Assembly (NCBI GenBank): GCA_001939145.1
Contig: LSRX01000577.1
Span: forward strand, 264,789-328,788
DNA length: 64,000 nucleotides
From: Symbiodinium microadriaticum
Lineage: Eukaryota; Sar; Dinophyceae; Suessiales; Symbiodiniaceae
Direction of reading: 5' to 3'
Translations under genes and position numbers: made by a program
Notes under the pieces: model-generated
The model's input: the letters and a program-made list of their open reading frames with translations, nothing else
Told to the model about the DNA's origin: nothing
The model's database searches: none
Shown here: one piece after another, positions 45,548 through 57,176 of the stretch
How positions within the stretch are numbered: the stretch's first letter is position 1
How the letters are laid out: each line of letters begins with the position of its first letter

Positions 45548-48540
45548 AGCGCCTCTCTCTCTCGCTCTCCCTCGCCTTCTTTGGCTCGTCTGTCTATGCA
45601 GGTGACTGGACTCTGGTCGACGACAAGGATGCAGCCTTCCACAAAGAAGCGCTCGGACGATGCAGTGGCTCTCAGACGCTTTGAAAGCTTGGTCAGGCCG
45701 GCGGATTGCAAGTGGGATTGCACGACGCCTCAGTGTTTAGTCCTGGCATGTCCCTGCCTGGCTGTTCAAGCATTCTTTGTGGATAAACGATGACAAGAAC
45801 AAACGACAACGACAGTCAAGCAGGAGCGAGACCTCCAAACGAGGCATTTCTGGTACAAAGTTGTACTACAACCCAGCACAATCCAGCCAGGCCCAGTACT
45901 AAAGTTGTACAATCCAGCCAGGAGCAAAAGCGAGGCATCGTACTAAAGTTGTATAAATATCCAGATTGGTGGTTTTGATTCGGACCATTAGGAGATGTTA
46001 AACGGGTTGTTTTACAATCCCAGGTGTAAGCAGATGCTCATCAAACATTCATTGCCGCATGCGCGGGTGCACCAGAATGGAGGGCCAATGGACTTCTGAA
46101 ATTTGTGAACTCTGTGTAGTAGACGACTCCGGCTTCAACATTGCGTTACATGACACTGCGTAAAATTCAGGCACGGCAGCAGTAGCACATAGGTACTCCT
46201 GAGTGCGACGTCAGCGCTCGTGCAGGAAGCTTCCCCGATGTTTGCGAGCACCTTCCAATGTGGCAAGTGACGCTCGGTCATCTTGTTTGATGTTCCGCCG
46301 AGATTTTAGCAGTGTCTGGCAAGTTGACCTTGAGAAGAGAGGTTCAGGTTGCAGTAGTCTGACACCATCCAGGACATGCAGGACATCTCGCTGCACGTGC
46401 ATCAGCTGGCAGTGGGCGAGCATCCAGGACATTCCCTTGAGCCAGCGGAGGGAACAGGACACCGCAGACGTGCCAGGCAAGAAGTCCGGATTGGCCCTCC
46501 TCCTACCCGAGGAGGTCTCGGAGTGATGTCTTCGGCCTTGGCTCTCCTGGCCGTGTCTTCTGAGGTGCCGGTCGGAGCCTGGAGCTTCTCGCTGCTGCCC
46601 CCAGGATTTCTGAGCTTGCTGTGTCACAGGGGAGCCGCATGGCACCCGATGCCTGCAGAGCAAACGGGGTTCTACGCAGCATCGCAGCACATGATGTAGT
46701 GCTGCAGTGTCATGGGTTCGTCCAGGACACGAACAACCAATCCTGGCAAAGGCATCGGTTGATGTCATCTGGTTCTTGGCATCAAATTTGTTGATGCGTG
46801 TTGGCTGCAAAAGCTTCGAGGTGAAGCCTGCGACGCCTGGCTGCCCAATCTTGCTGACGTCCCAGCAATGGGAAGACCTCAAGGCCACTTATACTCAGCC
46901 TCATGTTCGAAGATGAACACTGCGTCGAGCACCACGGGCGCAGGTGTGGACGCAGCTGTGCTTGGAGATTGCCCGCTGCGATAGGAGCCTTGTGCGGGGA
47001 GATGGGCAGACAACATGGCGAAAAAGGGTGCAGGGCGTTCCGTCATCGGTTTCAGGAGCTGCCCGCTCCATCAGTGCTTTGGCCAGACGATGCTGACATT
47101 GTGGAAGGCCTCACTTCCCCTGATCGTGGCATGCTGATTGTCGGCTTTTCAAGCTGACGAACGTGGCCAGGACCGATCAGGAAAATGGTTGCCAGCAGAA
47201 AGAACGGAAGTCCAGAGCGACAAGGACGCCCCTCTCCAACATTTAGCCTCCGCCTATGCAAGCTTCAAAGACCCCTGCATGCTTCGCAGTGTTTCAGCTT
47301 CGGCACAACACCGCTGAGCTTCGCGAGGATCTTCCCGAGCGTTCCTTCTGGCTGCTAGCGCCGTTGGCGTCGGCAGACGAAGAAAGCGCAAAGGCTGCAA
47401 GCTTTCGCGCGGACTCGGGCGTTTGGGGGAACTAGCGATCGCTGTGTCAGCTGAGATTTCCTGGAGTTGTCTTTCGTGGGCCCTGGCCGCCCTGGCCCAG
47501 TTCCGGGAGCCGCTCGGAACAGCGGCCTAGTGATAGGGATCTCATGAGCGTTGTGACCCTGTCTGAAGGTCATCATCTTGGCTGCAACTCGGAAGCAGAC
47601 TCAGGGATTCGCTGTAAGTGGCCTCGCTTGTGAGACGTCCTGCAAGGTCCATGCCCAGGACCTGGCTCGGGAAATTTGATCCTGCTCTTCCTGAAATGGC
47701 AGTGGCCTGAGATAAGTCCGCTTCAAAGTGTCAGAACACGAAAAGCGGGCAGGCAGGCCACCCTACTTCTTTCAGCAAGTGGAGCAGAGCAGTACTGTCC
47801 AGACTCCGTTGGCTGTTGGCCTTCCAAGTGCGTACCAAGGCATTGGATGAGGCCGTGGTGCTGGGTCCAATGCCCACTAGCAGCCGTGGATCTGATGTGA
47901 AAGGTGGGTCTTCGTTCGCATTCTTACAAGTGCGACTTCGTGATAGATTCCGCATGATGCATCGGTCCAGGCTTGTGCATCGATTTGGAAGTGAAGGCAA
48001 GCGTCAGTTCGAAGCACGGGTTGTGAATGTCCTGGCTGCCTTGAGGCAGGCGAGGAAGGTGCAGCCATCTTCACTGGCTACAAGTTCAGTAGAGCTTGCT
48101 CCTTAGAAGCCCCTCAAAAAAGGCGGACGAGTAACTAGACAAAAACACATGTATGCAGCGACGACAGGTGGCAGAGGTGTGCTGTAGGTATGCAAAGCCC
48201 ACGAAGCTTGCACAACGTTCAGTTGAACTGGGCCAGGCTGATGACGAGCATGTCCGATTTTCAATAAATCGCAACCCCTTCTTTGTGCGAGGGCGCAGAT
48301 TCCTCCATGCCTGTGTTACGTCTCTTTCAACAAGAGAGGCTCTCCCTGTCTCGCCATGACATGCTAAAAATAGACTGGCCGCTTCATCCAGAGGTTTGGT
48401 TTTATAAGAGTCTGTACGGCTCCATGTTCAGTGAGACTCACTTGTAGCTCGGCTTCCACTAAGGCGGCCGTGAACGCAGCCATTGCAGAGGGCTGAGTTA
48501 CGCAAGAAGTCACTTGGCAAGTAGAGTTCTTCGAAACTGG
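45548..48540. other. Mostly non-coding, uncertain exons
   Basis: A CT-rich run (45550-45590) is followed by unique sequence with a short direct repeat (TACTAAAGTTGTA at 45898 and 45941, with CAATCCAGCCAGG between and before). One 96-codon frame at 47816-48106 (LQVRLRDRFRMMHRSRLV, later VNVLAALRQARKV) has gene-like composition but no known match. The long minus-strand frame near 46211-46888 looks like a shadow. Confidence 0.35.
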
Positions 48541-51430
48541 CAGGACCCCGAATTCGCCAAAGTGCATCGAAACCTGCAGCAAGAGCGACTGGAGCTCGAG
48601 CTCAAGGCCGCGAGCGAATGGAATCCGGAAGGCCTGTGAGTTTCTTGCCCAGGCTGAAGACTGCGAGCTGATGCCACTGACCAGCGGGGCATTGCGAGTG
48701 CTTCGTTGTCTGCCGAGTCTGTCCTTTCCTCAAGGCTTCAGGTTTTGCCGCCAGTTCGCCGGGTCCAGTATCAGTAGCAGTCGAGGCTTTGGCGTCTCGA
48801 GTTCGTGGCATTGATGCAGGCACTGAGATACCGCGAGAGGGTGAATCGGAATGCAGCGGTGTGCAGGAGGACTCCATGAATATCTGCATGGAAGGAGATG
48901 CCATTGCTCTGTGACGGATTACTTCAGACGGCGCTGCCTTCCGCTCTCGGGGAAGCAATGACACACTCGAAGGCTCGGGCAGAGGGATGTGTGAAGTACC
49001 CACATCAAATGCTTGGAGCAGGTGTTATCCCTTCCGTTCCAGCCGTCCCATCCACAGTGGTCCAAGCGCTTCTGTTACGAGCGCATGGAGCTGATGGGGG
49101 ATGCAGCTCTACTCTCAGAGTCTCAGAGAGAGGAAAGAGGCAGCATGCCTGAATAGCCTGTTGTTAACTCAGCAGGTTCTGAAGCTGATGGCCTGTACGC
49201 ATGCAGCAGCTGCGCTGCCAAAAGCCAGCGAGGTCGCATGAAAGCATTCGATGCACCGCTGCTCTGTACGGCTGCCAAGCCCGTGCAGGGGCAGCTATCA
49301 TCTGTCGCTCAGTGGTGCGAAACCAACAAGTGGCTACGGCAGGCCTCGACAATCTTGCCACACACGAGATGCGCTGTAAGTGGTAAGACTTTACGAGTAG
49401 ACGTAAGTAGACGCATTGCCCCCGAACGACCGCAATGCGCGTTGGCACAGCTCTGGCACAGGTGAATGAGAAGACAATCCAGGTGGGCTCCTATCTTCTT
49501 CTCGAATCTTTCAGGCGGCTCAATAGCCCTCAAGTTGGGATTTGCTTATCGAATCCTGTCAGGCCCAAGGAACGGCTGTCGAAGCTACGCCAGGGTCGTG
49601 TTCCACAGAAGGCCGGGGGGACGCTGGGTGCTAGACGGCTAGATTAAGCTGCAAAAAGAGCGGCTGTAAATCCGAAATGCACGCAAGTGCTTGTGCAGCT
49701 CTAGTGTCAGCGAATGTCATGTAGGCTGTGAAATTGTGCTGTAACAGAGTGCCCTCACGCTCTCCTATATTTGCGGTTGAAGATGTTTGAAACATAGTAA
49801 ATCATCTCAGACAGGCTTGCGGCTTGTAAGAATCCACCAACAGGCCTCGCAGGTGCCGAGTCTCATGCCGCTACTTAACTGGCTACGTGTGACCACTCGG
49901 CTTCACAATCCAATGACATGTCGTGGGACAGTGGCAACCAGCAGCAACGTCGCTGATCACGGGAATCTGTTCACATGATATGGGCGCTGATAGCGGCCCC
50001 GTACTGCTGCAGCGTCTGACTGGACGACGGCTAGACCAAGGACTCCAGTATCTTCACTCGGTTGCCAGAAACGCTGAAAGCAGGTCTCAGCAGCAAAGCA
50101 GTCTTGATCTCTGAGAAGCTCTTGCACGAATGCTCCCGGCGATGACAAAACGTCGATTAAGCGGGATGTATTTTTTGTGTCTTGAAAGGCCCATGGCACC
50201 CCTGGGGGATCCCCTGTAGAGTTGCAGAACACGTGCCGCCTTGACCTCGCCTTGAGACCACTGCGGCCTTCAGACAGCCCTCGGTTTTCCGGCTCTGCTC
50301 CAAGGGTAAGTGACAGGGTTCCCAGAATGTCGAGCCGCAGCTTGCAGACCAGACAAAACTTCAAGAAGGTAGCAGAGGATCGTGCTTGGGAATACTTCCG
50401 CCAGCCTTGGTGACACTATCGAGGTAACTCAGGGAACAGCTTTGCAGATCACCCCGAGGCGACTGCATTCCAATCACAACCGAACACCTCAGATGAAATC
50501 AGCAAAAGAGGACTCGCGGTGCTGGATGTTTCGTGAAAATGAGATCTCAGCTGCAGGTGGCAGCCGATGCTGTGGAGGCCAGTCCTGCATGCTCCTGGAA
50601 GTCGTCAGGAACTTGTACGCAGTGAAATCATGACGTGGGTTTCTCTACCTGCAATCCTTTCTTCGGCGTTCCTGCAGAGGCAGCAATCGGTGCCGTCTTC
50701 GGCTGTGCTGCGGGTGCCATCAGTGAGTGGCCGACCGAAAGGGTGTCACAAACGTACCAACCCGACCAGACCTTGCCCTCCGTGCCGTAGCCTGAGGGCG
50801 GCAGAGCCACTGCACCCTGGTGCCAGTAGCCTCTGCTTGGCCAGCGGAATGGATGCAAGCTGGAGGCTTGACTTTGCACAGTTTCTTACCCTCTAGTTTC
50901 TGCCACCCTCGGCAAGCATGAGAACACTTTCTGCCACAAGCAATCTTATGGTCGGTGCGAATGCGTTGGTCCTGAACATCTGAGGAAGATCTTCCGGATT
51001 CTTGTGCAGCAGGGCCCCAGCACGGTTCCTGTGCTCAAAAAGCCGAACATGCTGTCCCCGACACGTGACATTTACCTCAGATTTCATGGCTCGTGAGGAA
51101 AATGAGAGCATGGACATCAAGGCTGCCGGCACCTGTGGAGACGTGTCAGAACTCGGAGAGCGGTGCCATTGAGGCTGCAATCGCTGCTCCTCCTTGCCAG
51201 AATTTCCAGGTTGGAGTCAGAATTAAAAAGGAGGCTAGAGAGAATGAGACTGAGCACAGAGCTGAGCGCGCTGCGCCCTGCGCTGCAGGCTGCAGCCGTG
51301 GCCGGCCTTCAAACGAGCCTCAATCTCGCTCCTCAGCTCAGCTCGTAGCTCTGAGATCCTGAAACACTCGCAAGAGCTTCAGGACGCAGGGACAGATGCG
51401 CATGCGGCTGAGCAGGTGAAGAATGCTTTT
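48541..51430 (+). CDS. Probable coiled-coil gene, scattered exons
   Basis: Exon 48545-48636 follows a CAG acceptor and reads FAKVHRNLQQERLELELKAA and then SEWNPEGL. Near 50682 there is AEAAIGAVFGCAAGAI. From about 51195 it reads ISRLESELKRRLERMRLSTE, then LSALRPALQAA. From about 51352 it reads SEILKHSQELQDAGTDAHAA, then EQVKNA. All are on the + strand and helical. No family, start or stop was identified. The next recognised exons lie beyond the element array at 59.26 kb, so the array may sit in an intron of this or the following gene (inference). Confidence 0.35.
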
Positions 51431-51589
51431 GGCCCCTGATCTGCATCAGTATGCCACAGACAGGAGACTTCTCCCGCTGCATGTCCAAAACCTGCACGTC
51501 CAAGGTTATAGCTTTCGAATCCTGACTGCAGTCAGTCCGACCAACGCATACCTGTTGGCCGCCCGAAGCTACATCTGGGGGGGCATGTA

Positions 51590-51625
51590 CGCAGAGAGAG
51601 AGAGAGAGAGTGAGAGAGAGAGAGA
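51590..51625. repeat. GA microsatellite before unit 6
   Basis: (GA)n with one T interruption, ending six bases before the double leader relic. Confidence 0.9.
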
Positions 51626-51630
51626 CCACA

Positions 51631-51664
51631 GTAGCCATTTTGGCTCAAGCCATTTTGGCTCAAG
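51631..51664 (+). other. Double DinoSL relic
   Basis: A full 19-nt relic (51631-51649) is joined directly to a second one lacking the first four bases (CCATTTTGGCTCAAG, 51650-51664). The join lies just after the AG inside the leader, as expected if an old genomic leader served as acceptor for a new one. Confidence 0.95.
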
Positions 51665-52993
51665 TGCTGCACCCTTTGCTTGGGGGACTGTTGCCCCCCT
51701 TTGCATCGGAGGGGGAGATGCGGGGTTGGCCCAGGGGGTGTTCCCCCTTGGGAGAGCTTCCGTCGTTTGCCCCAGCAGTGCTTGAGTCACATACCCGCCG
51801 CATCTATCTTCAAGTGGCCCCTCCTGTTAGGGCTTCGTGCGCCGCCATTGCTGTACACCAACCTCGTTAAGTTCGCACTACCTCCTCCTCGGATTCCACG
51901 CTACTAAGGGGGACTTCGGTGTGCAACGTTCCCCAACGGCTTGTTCGCCCACTACTCCAAGGACTTTGCTGTGTGCCGCCAGGGTGCGATTCCCTTTGTC
52001 CTCATCGGGTCATAAACTTTGTGCAGGTTGTGTAACGGGACACTTTTTCGTCGACACCGAAAAGCATATCTTCACCCTACGCCTCTCTCTCTCTCTCTCT
52101 CTCTCTCCTTGGTGGGGAGCAACATGTCCGACAAAGGGGGACAAGCCTTCTCGCCCAGAAGCCCGTGACGTTGTTCCGAACTCTACACCCCAAGCACGTG
52201 GACGAAAGACAAGCCAAGGCACGCGGAGAAGTACTGTCGAGCACACTGACCTTTACAAGAAGTGAGCCTGGAAGTGAGTGTGGCACTACACGGGGAAAAA
52301 CCCCCGGCAAATTTCCTCAAGGCGAGATTAACCCTCAATATGAGAGAAAGTCTTAGCTGCTCTGTTTTATGTACTGGCATGCATGCTTCGCTCCATTTGC
52401 TCAACTGAGTGCAATTCCTCCTTTTACTTTCAACACCGCACGGGGGCAACCCCTATTGCGCGACTTTTGCATTATTCTAAGACGGGCCGCCGGAGCCAAC
52501 CCCTACCTATTTGCCGTGCCCCCACTCTGGGGCTTCAAAGTACAGCCTAGAACCATACCTTTCATAATTCAGTGGCCAGTACATGTCCAGTTTCTGCTTT
52601 GTGCAGTCGCACGTGGGATCTACCCACTCATGGCTTCCCTTCAGGTTTCCTTGTCTTCAGTTGGTTCGGATTGCTGGTCTGAGGACTCGGGGGTTTCCTG
52701 TTTGAGACATTTCGGGGGCAAGGCGGAGCTACACACTGCACCTTTGTAAACACCACCTGGGGAACAACCCAAAACTGCACTGTGCCCTCCTTTTCTAGTT
52801 TACTACCATACATACCATTTCATCTTCGTTTGCTTAAATTTCCTTTGTGGAGGGGTTTTCCCCTGCCGGATTCCCGATGCCTCGGTGGTGTAGTTGTGCT
52901 TCTCCAGCCCCTCCAAAACGGTTGGGGGCGCGACAGCGCGCGGGCTAGGGAAGCTCCCCTAGTCCATAGCCCTAACGAAAGAAAAGAGAGACC
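51631..52993 (+). mobile_element. DinoSL element, unit 6
   Basis: The unit begins with a double leader relic (51631-51664) and the conserved leader (51665-51815). It ends with CTCCAAAACGGTTGGGGGCG, a GCGCG block, a hairpin (CTAGGG against CCCCTAG, 52945-52962) and a GAAAAGAGAG tail (52976-52993). A CT run at 52081-52107 inside may be the tail of a small reversed insertion. A frame at 52440-52640 (FAVPPLWGFKVQPRT) is related to unit 5; protein copy 1 text is not seen. The next unit begins four bases beyond the tail. Confidence 0.75.
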
Positions 52994-52996
52994 ACA

Positions 52997-53016
52997 CGTA
53001 GCCATTTTGGCTCAAG
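52997..53016 (+). other. DinoSL relic
   Basis: CGTAGCCATTTTGGCTCAAG, the longest exact leader match in the window (20 nt). Confidence 0.96.
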
Positions 53017-53255
53017 TACTACACTGTGCTTGGGGGCCTGTGCCGCCCTCTTGTACGGGGGGAGGACGGAGAGTTGGCTCGGGGTTGTGTCCTCGGGGGA
53101 GCTTTTCCGTTCGACTCGCCACTTTGCTTAAAAGGCCCTAATCCTTCCCGCGCCACTCCAGATCCTGAAAGAGGCCCCTCTTCGGGGGGTGGCCCTCTAG
53201 TAGGGGACGGAGCATACCTTTTCGTTGCGGAACACTTGGTGATCGTCCTGGCTTC

Positions 53256-54625
53256 GTGGGGGCGATCCATGGCAAGCTCCGGCAGCCTCAGTGGAGGCAG
53301 ACAAGGGGGGAGAACAGGCCCCTCAGCGCTAAGCCGCCCAAGGTGAAAACCACGTGGGAGGAACAACTGAGGTTAGCCGAGCGATTGCGAGAGATCGGGG
53401 TGACATGCAAAACATGTCTGCATGGACCGTGGTACCACAAACCTCATGATGGGGGAGAAGGCTGCTCTCAGCACAGGATATCTGCAGGCAGCGTCAGCAG
53501 CCCCTTGAGTGTTGCGGAGTTGCGAAAAATGGGGGAAGCGTCAACAGCTCAAGCTGCCGAACCTGTGGCCACGGGGGACTACACCACCGACAAGAACTCC
53601 AAGAGACCTTTGTCCGAGTATGTTCCGTTTGAGACAAAGGAGGGGATGGCGCTTCTTTTCCACCCAAGCCCTTTGGACAAGTGGATTGGGAAGCACTACA
53701 AGTGGGACAGCAAGCACCAGCACTACGTCGACCCCAACACTGGGGGGATATTGTCGCCATAGGAGAGCGAGGACTACCGCCGCTACCTACAACGACATAG
53801 GGAGAGAGAGCAAACGGGGGAACAGGCCGACAAATTGGTCAAGTTGGTTGGCAAATGCGACCCGGCGGTGGAAGAAGAGCTCAGAATCTACATCGGCAAA
53901 TTCCCGGGGGAGGTTCGCACCTTGCTTGCCCGTGGAAAGCAAGTCTATAGAGAGGTCCTGGCGAACCAGCAGCACGGGGGAACACAGGACACCGGACTGC
54001 CGAGCTGCGCCACGACAAAAAGGACAAAGCCGAGAAGGTCAAGACCAAGAAGAAGCAGAAAAGCAAGAAGGAGAAGAAAAAGGAGGGGAAGAAGAAAAAG
54101 AAACATAAGAAGCCAGCAAAGGAGAACAAGCACCACACTGCGGATGCGGGGGACTCCAGCGAGAGCCATATGACCGAGGACGTGGAACACCGTGCCATGG
54201 CCAACCCAAGCCCTGAAGAGAAGGACATGGGGGACCCCAACAAGACCCACAAGACCGAGAACGCGCAGTACCACGCCGCAGCAAGCTCAACCCCTGAAGA
54301 GGTAGATTGGGGGGATGAGGATGACGAGACCGAGCTGCACACCGCGCAAAATACAGCCACAAACTCCGGGGGAAGCGATAGTGACACTGAGAACGCTCCC
54401 ACCGCGGCATCGGAGGCATTTGTTCACCTCAATTGGCCGTGGGGGGAGCATGGACGACCTTCGGACAGAGCAACTTCGAGTACAGGGGGAGCAAGTCGAC
54501 CTCGCACACCGAGTCGAAGCCCCCGTCGAGAGGAGGTCACACTACAACCTGGGCCCATGTGGCAAGCGGTACAGCAAGTGCAAAGACACATGAGGCGCAT
54601 GCGGGGGAACAGCCGACGACCGTGA
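53256..54625 (+). pseudogene. Element protein, copy 2 (broken)
   Basis: Related to copy 1 in the same order: a finger (CKTCLHGPWYHKPH, then CSQH, pattern CX2C-X9-H-X5-CX2H), the core (LLFHPSPLDKWIGKHYKWDS), the helical part (LVGKCDPAVEEELRIYIGKF), MTEDVE, then LNWPWGEHGRPSD and MWQAVQQVQRHMRRMRG at the C-terminus. The coding region is no longer one frame, with a few breaks. Identity with copy 1 is low outside these blocks, so the copies diverged long ago. Confidence 0.7.
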
Positions 54626-55274
54626 AGAAGCAGTGCAACAGTGAGAGACCGTGGAAAATTTGAGGGGAGTGCTGACATGATGCTTGTGGGGGCAGGTCTA
54701 GGTTTGGCATGTTGTCTGTGCGAGGCCCACACAAACGTTTGTCTCATACCCAAGCGATATCTTTCTTTGCAGCCGGGGCATCATGCATTTTATGCTTACG
54801 TAATTTGCTTGATTGATTGTACTCGGGGGACTCTGATGCATGGACCCTTAGGCAGCCTTTCTTTCTCTACGATGGGGAAGCCACGTTCTGTACATGCCGC
54901 TCAGTCTGTTCATGCTGTACCTGCCTGTGCGAATTCTTTAAACAGGGCCGGGGCTCCCTCCTGGTCCTTTCTCAGGCAAACTCGATCCAGGAGGCCCATA
55001 TTGGCCTCGCAATCCTAGTGTCTTTTCAAGCACACATGCGGTACTCAGCGTCCGAATTCGGGGGATGAAGGCACCTTCAATCCAGTCCGTGTAGAGCTGT
55101 GGGGGAAACCCAGCAAGCTTTTCCTTCTACCCTTTCATATCCACCCGGAGCGAGGGAGGGGACATGGCAGCCTTCATTATATTGGTCGGAGCCTTACTTG
55201 TTTGTTGCTTGCTGTACTTAATGGCATCGTCCCTTGCCCTTACAAGCTCCGGGGGATTTTTACTTTCAGTGTTC

Positions 55275-55390
55275 AGCCGAGCCTTCTCTGATCAAAATTG
55301 GAGAAGGGAGTCAGACACCCGGTGGAATGCGGGTGCGCGCTCGCGCGCGAGCTTCAGGGTCGGACCGCCCTGGGGCTCCCACCTCGTATA
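55275..55390 (+). repeat. Element 3' module, unit 7
   Basis: In order: AGCCGAGCCT (55275-55284), stem CCTTCTC/GAGAAGG, TCAGACACCCGGTGG, the near-palindrome GCGCGCTCGCGCGC (55335-55348), a GC-rich stretch ending TATAG, then (GA)n. It is closely matched at 57042-57157. Confidence 0.9.
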
Positions 55391-55407
55391 GAGAGAGAGA
55401 GAGAGAG

Positions 55408-56401
55408 TGCGAACTCACCGAATGCAGCCTCGACACAGAAGACATGCCGGGGACAGAGACCGAAGACGAAGCGTTTGGCCTCCAGCGACGGAGAAGGAGC
55501 ACCACGCAAAGTTTGCGACGCCGCACTGCCGCACCGACTACTGAGGGGCTCCCGGCGACGACAACGGTGCCTACTACAACCACTGAGCCGCGAGTAGGGG
55601 ACGACAGCTCAGGGGACGTAAAGTCCTCTCATAGACGCAGGCGCCTGCACGCAGTCATGTCTGATGATTAAGCTAGTGTTGACGATAGTGCGGGGACGGG
55701 ACCTCAGGAGTTTTTGCTGGGTTTTTTCATGACTGCTGCGAAGTGCGCACTCGTAGAGGAAAGGTAGGGGACCACAAAACAGCTCAACCTACACCACGGG
55801 AGCAGGGGCCTCAGTGTGTTTTACCCCCTATGGCTGTTGGTATCCTTTCCCTGCTGCTTCCCTCACCCCAGGCACCTGCTCCGCCACAGCACACCACCAA
55901 ACACACAGGAACCCAACCGTGTGTGATGTTCCCCTTATTGGTCGCTTTCCTGCCCCCCTTGCTTCACCCAGGGGACCTGTGCCACAACAAGCAATCTAAC
56001 TACAAACCGAACCGAAGACACAAACTAGGGGACCCCAGTGAAAGTACTTCTCTGTGTGCGCCTCAGTTTGCTGTAAGGTGGTATGCCTTTTGGACTGTGT
56101 GAGGTGTTTTCGAAGGAACTGGGGACCCCACCGAAACTACCTTGAACCCCCGGTAATATCTGGGGGCAAGCGCGGAGCACAGCACCGTGAGGGGCTCAGC
56201 ACAAACGGCAAGAACCAGGCGGGGAGTGTCGCATCATTAGGACAGTGAGTGTGTTTGTTGAGGGGTTGGCGTGTGGCCTTGCCGATTGTGCTGTCCTGCC
56301 TAAGTGTCACACCGACTGCAAAGACACAGGACGACGGCGTAGCGCTTGCGCGCAGGGGCTGTGGGCGCTCCCACACCCCAAACGCCCAGCAAGCAAGCAA
56401 G

Positions 56402-56455
<54 letters not shown>

Positions 56456-56456
56456 T
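55408..56456 (+). mobile_element. Element unit 8, 5' incomplete
   Basis: It follows the GA tail of unit 7 without a leader relic and ends with GCGCTTGCGCGC, a hairpin (GTGGG against CCCAC, 56360-56374) and a CAAG-then-GA tail (56388-56456). G tracts stay on the + strand. Two GGGGACCCCA copies lie near 56028 and 56121. No protein of the copy 1 type is seen, only a Thr/Arg-rich frame (TTEGLPATTTVPTTTTEPR) near 55540. Confidence 0.6.
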
Positions 56457-56786
56457 GGTACGTGTAGAGACTCCCCGAAAGCCCCGGAACGCTGGGGGGC
56501 CCTACGGGCCGGGGAGCCTGACCAGCTCCCTCAACCTGAAGGAAGAAGACCCCTGTGGTTCGAAGGTACGAGTCGCAAGCATGCCCTCCACGAAGAAATT
56601 GTTGGGAGACATTCGGATGACCTCGATGGTGCCCAGACGGTCTTCTACGGTCATGGTTTTAGGAGGGGTGTCCTTGGGGTCAACTGGCAACATCGAGGAG
56701 AACGTCTGGTCTCCGCCCCCGAAAAAGGCCTCGAAGATAGACCAGGGGTAGGCCTTCGGGCCAGGGGACCCTGTCCCCGTACCCCG

Positions 56787-56824
<38 letters not shown>
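56457..56824 (+). mobile_element. Element unit 9, 3' fragment with CAAG tail
   Basis: It ends with GGGGTAGGCCTTCGGGCCAG (from 56745), a hairpin and (CAAG)n at 56788-56824. The last part is homologous to unit 4 (44378-44422). No leader relic is present. Confidence 0.6.
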
Positions 56825-57170
56825 AGACCCTGTATATGGGTGAGGGGACGGGCCAATGGCCTGAGGGTCGCACGCGACCCCTGCCCAGCAGACGTTCTTT
56901 TCAAATATTGAGGGGACAGCATGTTTTTCTTCCTCCTCCCCCAAGCTGGCGAGGGTTCATGGGGGGACATGCTGTTGCACACATGTGTTGTCATTTGATC
57001 GCACAATACGGAACCCGCCAGCCTGATCACACTTCTTGTCCAGCCGAGCCTCCTTCGATCAAACATCGAAGGGGGAGGGTCAGACACCCGGTGGACTGCA
57101 GGTGCGCGTTCGCGCGCAGGGCACAGGGCTGGACCGCCTTGTGTCCTTGTCCCTAGAGATAGAGAGGGCG
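56825..57170 (+). mobile_element. Element unit 10, 3' fragment
   Basis: It carries a full 3' module at 57042-57157: AGCCGAGCCT, stem CCTTCGAT/ATCGAAGG, CAGACACCCGGTGGACTGC, GCGCGTTCGCGCGC, a GC-rich stretch, CTAG, then GAGATAGAGAG. About 35 of 38 bases from TCAGACACC onward equal unit 7. Confidence 0.7.
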
Positions 57171-57176
57171 ACCCCA

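Larger units (their letters stand above)
52997..55407 (+). mobile_element. DinoSL element, unit 7 (most complete)
   Basis: It runs from a 20-nt leader relic (CGTAGCCATTTTGGCTCAAG, 52997-53016) to a complete 3' module (55275-55390) and (GA)n tail (55391-55407), 2.4 kb in all. The middle carries protein copy 2. The 3' part holds hydrophobic low-similarity frames. This unit best defines the family's full structure. Confidence 0.8.

Noticed and set aside
46211-46888. 225-codon minus-strand frame
   Set aside because: Rich in Arg, His and Cys without a domain, and overlapped by + strand frames of similar length. It could not be supported.
52997-53030. A functional DinoSL RNA gene
   Set aside because: An SL RNA gene needs a GT splice donor right after the AAG. 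Here TACTACAC follows, and all copies continue into conserved element leader sequence.
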